Assembly: GCF_901000735.1 (NCBI RefSeq)
Contig: NC_081542.1
Span: 46,664,238-46,728,237 of the forward strand
From: Corylus avellana
Lineage: Eukaryota > Streptophyta > Magnoliopsida > Fagales > Betulaceae
Reading direction: 5' to 3'
Length of the DNA stretch: 64,000 nucleotides
The notes beneath the pieces were generated by a model, which ran no database searches, was not told the DNA's origin, and saw nothing but the letters and a program-made list of their open reading frames with translations. The stretch's first letter is position 1. Each line of letters opens with the position of its first letter. Positions 58,021-64,000 of the stretch are shown here, piece after piece. The translations under genes were made by a program, and so were the position numbers.

Positions 58021-58728
58021 TGCTACCATGATTTATAATTATAATAAAAAGATCTTTACACTAAAATCTATAATCAAATTGACCCACTGGTTGGCCGATT
58101 CATGCTATATATGTATACTAATATATATGTTCTTAAAGATATATAATATATAATATTTGGCCCATCTTACTAGTGCATTTGTACTTATCAGATGTTTCTT
58201 TCTAATCATTTATAGTTATGATTATATATTAGTTAGTGAATTAATTTTTTGTTTATCTGCGGAGAATTCAACTGATCTTTTCTCAATTTATGATGGTGGG
58301 TCGGATTAATTGAGACTAAACTAAGGAACTGCCGGAAGTATCTTATTCCAAACCAAACCTTAAATATGGCTTGGTCAATATCGTGTTATTCCTACTTTTT
58401 GTCATCTTTACAATTTAGATTTTTTGGTTTTGTTTTAAGGAGATCTGTTCAATCGGGCAGCTCCATGTAAGATTCTGTCTCGACTCCATTTGTCCAAACC
58501 GGTGCTCAGGCAGTCTGAGTGAATAGGACTTAGACATGTCCGAATACAAACAAATGGGGTTCGAACATACTCTCACATAACAAATCATGCAAACTTATCA
58601 CACCATTTGGTGATTTTTTTAATTTTATTTTTATTTTTATATTATCAATAAAGAATCATAGACAAAACATTTCATTTAAAGATAGCTATATTGTTGCAAG
58701 TGGGTTAAAGCAACTACTAATTAACCTA
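58021..58728. other. CRK-E-like 3' flank; no gene seen
   Basis: Collinear with 29660-30236 and then, past the site of the Mutator-like insertion, with 32291-32400 (gatctgttcaatcgggcagc). It serves as the empty site for the element at 30237-32290. Confidence 0.65.
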
Positions 58729-58790
58729 CACTACAAGAAATCGATTTTTTTCTGACGTACTTTTTCTGACGTGTCAGGTAGTCTGACGTA
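58729..58790. mobile_element. Solo CACTA terminus with CTGACGTAC repeats
   Basis: CACTACAAGAAATCG begins at 58729, followed by three (T)CTGACGT(AC) motifs and then ordinary flank. It matches the canonical CACTA end, but no opposite end follows, so it is a truncated element or an abortive excision product. Confidence 0.55.
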
Positions 58791-58993
58791 CTTTAGCTAG
58801 CCAATAGCCGTTTCATATTTTCAATTGAATTAGTAGTAATCTCACATTCATTATATAAGACTACTACGACCAAAACGGGCTGAAAATTTTCAATTGGATT
58901 AAAGGACAAAGTGATCAAAGAGATTTTTTTTCTACAGAATCATGGACCAAAGAAGTTTAACATTTCAAAATTAATTGTAGCTTCAACGAAGCA

Positions 58994-60250
58994 CTAGCAC
59001 GGGTAGACCTCAATAATTGAAGCCTCAATTGCTAAGACTTGGGCAGATCAGTAGCCTTTACATATTTCATTTGAGACTCTAATCAGTGTGCTTTGCTCCC
59101 ATCGAGACGTTGTCTCTGAGTCAATGTTACTGTGTATAAAAAGTGCAGGCTGCATGCGAGGGTACTGGAAGAGTGATGGAGCAGCTATTAAGATTGAGAA
59201 CCACTGAATCCATGGTTGGTCTATCAGCTACATTTTCTTGAATACATAGTAACCCAATATGGATGCATCTCATAATTTCAATTTCTGAGCTTAGCCTTAT
59301 TGTTGGATCCACAATATTTGTAGCGGTCCACTCTGTCCAGTTTTTCCACGCCTATAATATAATGCTTCGGATGGGCAAATTAAACACAGTATTAGACATA
59401 AACTTCTATTATAAATATGATATTCCCTATGCGTTAATTTGTTGCGTCACAGAAATAGGTAAAGGGAAATGTTTCCAAGTATGATTGTATTTACATAGCT
59501 TAGAAGATCCTCCACATTCTCTTCATTTTGGAAGCAATTGTTCTTCTGTCCACTCATTATTTCTAATATTAATACACCAAAACTGAAGACATCAGACTTT
59601 GTAGAGAATTTTCCATACATTGCATACTCTTGAGCCATATATCCACTGCATGTCAACATCAATAATATTAGTTTAATTTGGATATGGCAATAGAGCTTTC
59701 CATACATAGCTTCAAAATTGCCATTTTCCCTCTGTTTTTCGAAATGAGTTAAATAATGGGTAGAAAGTAAACATCAGCTCTTCCGTACTACAATACTTAC
59801 TGAGTTCCAACAATTTTACTTGTATTTCATTGAGTTTGATTCAATAAGAACAGTTTTGCCAGGCCAAAATTTGAAATTTTCGGATTCATTTCTACATCTA
59901 AAAGAATGTTGCTAGCCTTAAGATCACAATGAATAATATAAAGTCGAGAATCTTCATGAAGATAGAGAATCCCTCGAGCAATGCCTCTTATGATCTTGCA
60001 TGTAGTGCCTTCCCCAATCTAAATGTGGATCTATAAGTCCAAGAAACTATATGATTCAATGAAGTAAAATACAAGGAGGTGCACTCAAATAAGATATATT
60101 ATGAATACAATATGCGATAAAAAAATTAAAAATTAAAAAAATTAAAAAAAGAAAAAACGAAAAGGGCAACCATACCGAAAAGGAAGTGATCAAGGCTTCC
60201 ATATATTTGGCATGGATTCATATATTAAAAGACTTTCGCCATTGAAGATT
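58994..60250 (-). pseudogene. CRK-D: decayed CRK kinase-domain copy
   Basis: Exon 7 (about 59350-58994), exon 6 (about 59645-59498), exon 5 (about 60030-59812) and part of exon 4 (60250-60175) are recognisable on the minus strand. Exon 7 has a 4-base insertion near 59148 that truncates the frame, exon 5 has a GGA-to-TGA stop and small indels, and exon 4 is shifted. Catalytic residues are also lost: HRD has become HCD and DFG has become NFG, and APEYAM reads AQEYAM. No TM or DUF26 exon follows. It is a dead copy on the same strand as CRK-A, -B and -C. Confidence 0.88.
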
Positions 60251-60339
60251 TGTTTTGTCAATTGTCAATGCGTATGCCTGTGAAACAAGGAGATCCTTCC
60301 ACACGTATGACCCCACACACGATATTTTGATTGTACGTA

Positions 60340-60480
60340 GTCATGAAAAGGCTATCTCTAGAGAAAGTAACCATGAATTTAAGAAAAAGGTTTTATTAGT
60401 GGCCAGGCTTCATGGCCGACCGGAATTTAGCTGCTTGGAAACTTATGAGAAGCTTCTGTTAAGTTACAATTTATTCAAAA
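60340..60480 (+). pseudogene. Inverted CRK exon-4 fragment
   Basis: On the plus strand the segment reads HEFKKKVLLVARLHGRPEFS, matching [20 protein letters not shown] of CRK exon 4 at the DNA level (aatttaa.aaa..gtttattagtggc). It faces CRK-D, whose exon 4 stops at about 60250 on the other strand, so exon 4 was split and one part inverted. No functional protein is implied. Confidence 0.6.
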
Positions 60481-60832
60481 AGCTTAACATGATAGGAAGA
60501 TGTAAATTTAATTATTTAATCATGATAATTTTAATACTCCCCCTCACGTGTGGGTTCAAACTCACTTTAAAAAGGTGGTGCTCAATACGTAAAATATTTA
60601 ATTTAAATGGAGGATGATTTTTTATTTATTTTTTATTTTTTGGATTTGAAAAGAAGTTTCAGATGTTCCATCCCAACTACTACATTGTCATCTAGCCCTA
60701 TGATTGTTTTCAATAACAATCAAATCAATGAATATGTTACAAATCAAGGAAATTTCCTATTTGAGAACTTTTGCTTTCATGGCTAATTAGCTCTTTCTTG
60801 GTGTTTGTGTATTCAAGAAATTCAATTAGCTA
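60481..60832. other. 3' flank of TBL copy 2; no gene seen
   Basis: 60480-60610 resembles TBL upstream DNA (cccctcacgtgtgggttcaa, as at 875-905 and 61965-61985). A T-rich tract lies at 60617-60652. No coding region supported. Confidence 0.5.
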
Positions 60833-61907
60833 TCAGAGCAGCAGATACAAAAGTTGATTCCAGGTGTCTGGAACCCCAGCAACACACCAATGAGTGCAGT
60901 CCATGCCCTTGAATCCATTGTAAGAGGAAGGATGTGCATCTTTTCTTAGTTGTGAGAGATTCGATCGTTATATCAAGCAGATGAACAGGTTTCCTTAATC
61001 TGCTTAACACATCTTTCACTACCAATGCTGCTTGTGGCAAACCACCTAGGAATGTTGACCCGCTTATTGGCTCTGTCTCCTTTGAGCAGTTTGTCACTTC
61101 TGGCTCGCCCCAATCAGCCCCATTGTAATGAGAAGGAGAAATTCCTTGAAGAATGACTCTAGTTTTTGTCGGATCCACATCTGCATCAACCCAGTTGGCC
61201 CAGGTTGTCAAACCTTTGCGAAAAGCAACCATCCTATCCATGTCCTTGACAACCTTATTCTCATCTTCAACATAGTCCCATGGTTGCTTAGGTCCTCTAC
61301 GGTACCACCAAATCCAAGTGTTGAAAACCAGAACATCCATCTCTTTCCACACGGCGCCATTCTTCTGAGAATCAAGCTTTAGAACTCGACCAACTTGTTC
61401 TTCTTCGATGTCTACCAAGTAGTGAGAATTAAACAGAATAACTGAAACTCCATAGTCCAGGAAGGTGGTGGTAGAAATTGACACATTTATCTGCTCTATG
61501 ACTTTGGAATCAGGCCCATCAGCATGAAGCAAGCATAGTAGAGATTGCCACTGGTTGAGAGTAACGGAGTCCCCTATAAACATGATCTTCTTCCCCCTAA
61601 GCCTCTGTAGAAAATCTTGACCATCAAATCTGGGCAAATCACATTCATTTGGCTGCCATCTATACTTGAGGTAGAGTTTATCAGGGCGGCCGTACTTTTG
61701 GCAGTCAAACTCCTTGCGGATGTGAGGGCATGTGAGAGAGTCATAGAGAGGGTAAGAATCATCCTTCACCCAAGTTCCTTCATACAAGTTGCAGTGACGT
61801 TTTCTCCACTTCACATTGCTTCTTCTATTCTTTGCTAAACAAAGAGGTGTGTAAATCACCAAGAAGGCAACAAGGATGGAACAACACCTCTGAGTTCCCA
61901 CCCCCAT
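60833..61907 (-). pseudogene. TRICHOME BIREFRINGENCE-LIKE copy 2, frameshifted before the DxxH block
   Basis: From ATG at 61905-61907 (MGVGTQRCC) an uninterrupted frame covers the signal-anchor, the TBL domain and the PC-esterase GDS block ([14 protein letters not shown]) up to HLLDIT near 60970. From there the open frame runs on to 60822, but its text ([20 protein letters not shown]) has no family resemblance, whereas the neighbouring frame carries the conserved C-terminus with DCTHWC, the DxxH motif, ending at 60833. An insertion of one or four bases at about 60961-60970 explains this. As read, the protein keeps the catalytic Ser but loses Asp and His of DxxH and should be inactive. The frame upstream of 61907 to 61961 has no homologue, so I start at 61907. 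No intron is present. Confidence 0.85.
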
Positions 61908-63067
61908 CTTTGTTTCTGCAGAGGGAGTGAGGGTGCAGGGGAGAGAGCCAGAGATTAACACTTCCCCTCATGTGTGGGTTCAAACTCCCTTTTAATAGGT
62001 GAGGTTAAACATGTAGAATATTTAATTTAAATGAAGGGGAGCCTTTGGTTCTGATATGTTAAATTACCACTTATCCCAAAAGCTTAAGATAATAAAAATT
62101 GGTAAATTTAATCATTTAATCATAACTTTAACAGCTTGGCATCTATTACCTTGAAACTAATTAAAGAAGTCTCAATCACTTCATCTTCTACTTGAACACC
62201 TACACTTGTGTTGACTAAAATGGCTTTAGATCTAAACAACCATTCATATACATTTGGATTGTGAAAGACATTATAGAATCATAGTTCACATTGTTAGAAG
62301 GCTTCTTTATATATTTTCATGAAGATAATTCGTAAATTCGCAATTTTGATCATCATAATATGAAGGAAAAAATGCAATTAATTCTTATGGTTTACTTGAT
62401 TTGTAATAAGTTATTTGTGGTAACCAAATGTACTTAGAGATCTATGAGGTATGCACAATATATATATATATATATATATATGTCATGCCGTCAAATTCCG
62501 TCAAAACGTGACAGTTTCTTTTGGTTCGAGCCAATAAAATCATGTCACATAACTTATAATAAAAATATATATATATAAACAAATAATATAAAAATGAAAA
62601 AAATTAGTATTGATGTGACATACTTCACAATGTGATTATTAGTACTGATATGCTTCATTAACGGATTCTGTCAACTTTTTTACCAACATGGCCCTTTTGT
62701 TTTTATTTTTTTATTCTTGCTTATCCTATAGAGTCTTGTTTAATCAAGTTTTAATTTAAACCTCGATGAGTTATTTGTCAAAACCTCAAACCACAAAGAC
62801 TAATTTTACATTTTTTTCCCTAAAAAAAAAACTCAATAGCCAAATTAGCCTAGTAGACGGGAGAGCTAAATCGTCATAAATGGTTTTGCTACCAAAATTT
62901 GGATGACATGAGGGGTGTGGTTTGAAGCAAGGCTGCCAGTACGTTGATTGTAATCTGTAAGTTTTGCTACCAAACAAACAAATATGTTCACATTTATATC
63001 TAATGCACGCCATTTCAAACTCTTCATGAATAAATAGTTCATAGTATTATCCAACTAGACAATTAAT
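61908..63067. other. TBL copy 2 upstream spacer; no gene seen
   Basis: Collinear with 786-2085. Includes a short AT microsatellite (about 62459-62481). No coding region supported. Confidence 0.6.
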
Positions 63068-63178
63068 TATTATTATTTTTTTTTTACATGTTCGCACAAG
63101 AGGGAGAGAGGGATTCAAACTAGTGACTTTCGCTTCATTAGACATAGTCCCAACCAATTGAGCTACCTCTTAAAGACC
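63068..63178 (-). mobile_element. tRNA-derived SINE, absent from the paralogous spacer
   Basis: On the minus strand: gaggtagctcaattggttgg (A-box), agtttgaatccc (B-box) and an A-rich tail. ACTAGA(C/T)AATTAAT flanks it at 63054-63067 and 63179-63192; the paralogous spacers near 2072 and 33228 have the site once. Confidence 0.82.
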
Positions 63179-63192
63179 ACTAGATAATTAAT

Positions 63193-64000
63193 ACTAATCA
63201 ACCCAATTAGGACGGAAATTAGTCCTTCCGGTCAGTCCCCACCTAAAGCTAAAGATAATAAAGTCAGCCGCATTGAAAAGAAAAAAGAGAAAGAGAAAAA
63301 GAAAAAAGAGAAAAGAAAAAAGAAAAAAAGGAAAAAGGAAAGCGTTACTTGTCGCGTTAACCACACATTCTTTGTCCCCTTTATATCCACCAACTAAACC
63401 TCCACTTTCCCTGCAACTTCTCCCTGAAAATCAGAGAAAATTTTCCTTTTGCAATAAAGAGGGAGAAAGAAAACGTTCAGATGCACGAGCATGAGGGGCA
63501 AGGTTGGTGGCCGGAGGTAGACCTGGAGTCAGCGTTGAAGGGAGGGTGCAGTGAAATAGGGGCTGGATTTTGTTTGGATACAATATTAAATCATTAATTT
63601 GTAATTTTAAAAATTTAAATAGATATAAAGAATTAATTGAATGATTTAATTAATGAAAAATACTAAGGGTACTAACTGTTTTACTAATATATGCGTACTA
63701 AATTGATATGTAGCTTATTCATTGATACTCGTTACATTTCTCTTAATTAATTATTTTGTTCTTCTCTAATGAATGAGCTATATATCAATTTATTAAGTCT
63801 CCGTTAATAAAAGATAAAGTTAGTCCTCCTAACATTTCTTTTAATTAGTATTCTAACACAACTACTACTGCCGAAACGGGCAGAAAAATGTTCCATTTGA
63901 TTATAAAGGACAATATTATTATCAAAGAAACAGTTGTAGCTGCATACAAACAGGAACAACGAATTTAATATACTACATGGTACAGACTACATAATCATGT
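63193..64000. other. Spacer and probable 3' flank of an off-window CRK; no gene seen
   Basis: Purine tract of GAAAAA units at 63278-63340, then the uninterrupted CACTA-1 target, then DNA collinear with 11101-11640. No coding region in this stretch. Confidence 0.6.

Larger units (their letters stand above)
61123..64000. repeat. Segmental duplicate of 1-2413 plus 11098-11640
   Basis: Position 61123 corresponds to base 1. The match runs through TBL, upstream spacer and on, past the CACTA-1 site (63462-63464), into DNA equal to 11101-11640, the 3' flank of CRK-A. Another CRK therefore probably lies just right of the window. The SINE at 63068 is private to this copy. Confidence 0.9.

Noticed and set aside
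61574..61838. Plus-strand and alternate minus-strand frames within the TBL genes (also 374-716)
   Set aside because: Shadow frames of the TBL coding strand; the real frame carries the GDS motif.
61908..61961. 18-codon N-terminal extension of TBL copy 2 ([11 protein letters not shown]..)
   Set aside because: TBL copy 1 has repeats and no matching codons there; the conserved start is the internal ATG at 61907.
63120..63165. tRNA gene (A- and B-box-like text)
   Set aside because: Lacks a cloverleaf, has an A-rich tail and a target duplication; it is a SINE.

Overview
This 64-kb window is nuclear DNA of a flowering plant, almost certainly a eudicot. It holds multi-exon genes with GT..AG introns, cysteine-rich receptor-like kinases (CRKs, two DUF26 domains), a TIR-NBS-LRR-type LRR/post-LRR fragment (TNLs are essentially a dicot class), TRICHOME BIREFRINGENCE-LIKE (TBL) genes, a Ty1/copia element primed by initiator tRNA-Met, CACTA transposons and tRNA-derived SINEs. 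The species cannot be fixed from sequence alone. Two runs of exactly 100 N (9976-10075, 43642-43741) are assembly gap placeholders.

Layout. 1-785: 5' part of a TBL gene (minus strand, cut by the window edge). 2414-11097: an 8.7-kb CACTA transposon with CACTA termini, a 3-bp AGA target duplication and arrays of AGCGGCGAC/GTCGCCGCT palindromes; the paralogous empty site is present at 63452-63470. 11686-14830: intact seven-exon CRK gene (CRK-A). 15981-16762: probable solo LTR. 16891-22095: a second, 5'-truncated CACTA element with an intact seven-exon TNPA-like gene (Transposase_24 family) and captured exon-intron pieces of two host genes, an ATAD3-like AAA protein and a plastid-type phosphofructokinase. 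22096-33500: CRK remnants, MITEs, LINE 3' ends, a Mutator-like element (30237-32290) and AT-rich DNA. 33359-37773: a CRK gene (CRK-B) cut in its second DUF26 domain by a copia element (37774-42877), whose other flank is a TNL gene fragment. After the second gap, 43742-48095 repeats 33359-37773 almost base for base and continues into an intact CRK (CRK-C, to 48742). 48900-58800: small transposons, SINE, a degenerate TNPA-like gene and a solo CACTA terminus. 58994-60480: decayed CRK copies. 60833-61907: second TBL copy with a frameshift. 61123-64000 repeats the left end of the window.

The locus is best read as an expanding CRK-TBL tandem cluster: two CRKs look functional (predicted secreted-domain, single-pass plasma-membrane kinases of stress and immune signalling) and at least five copies are broken. 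Transposons supplied most of the divergence between copies, and the copies serve as empty-site controls that date insertions relative to the duplications. No operon-like joint function is implied; the genes share a history of duplication, not a pathway.
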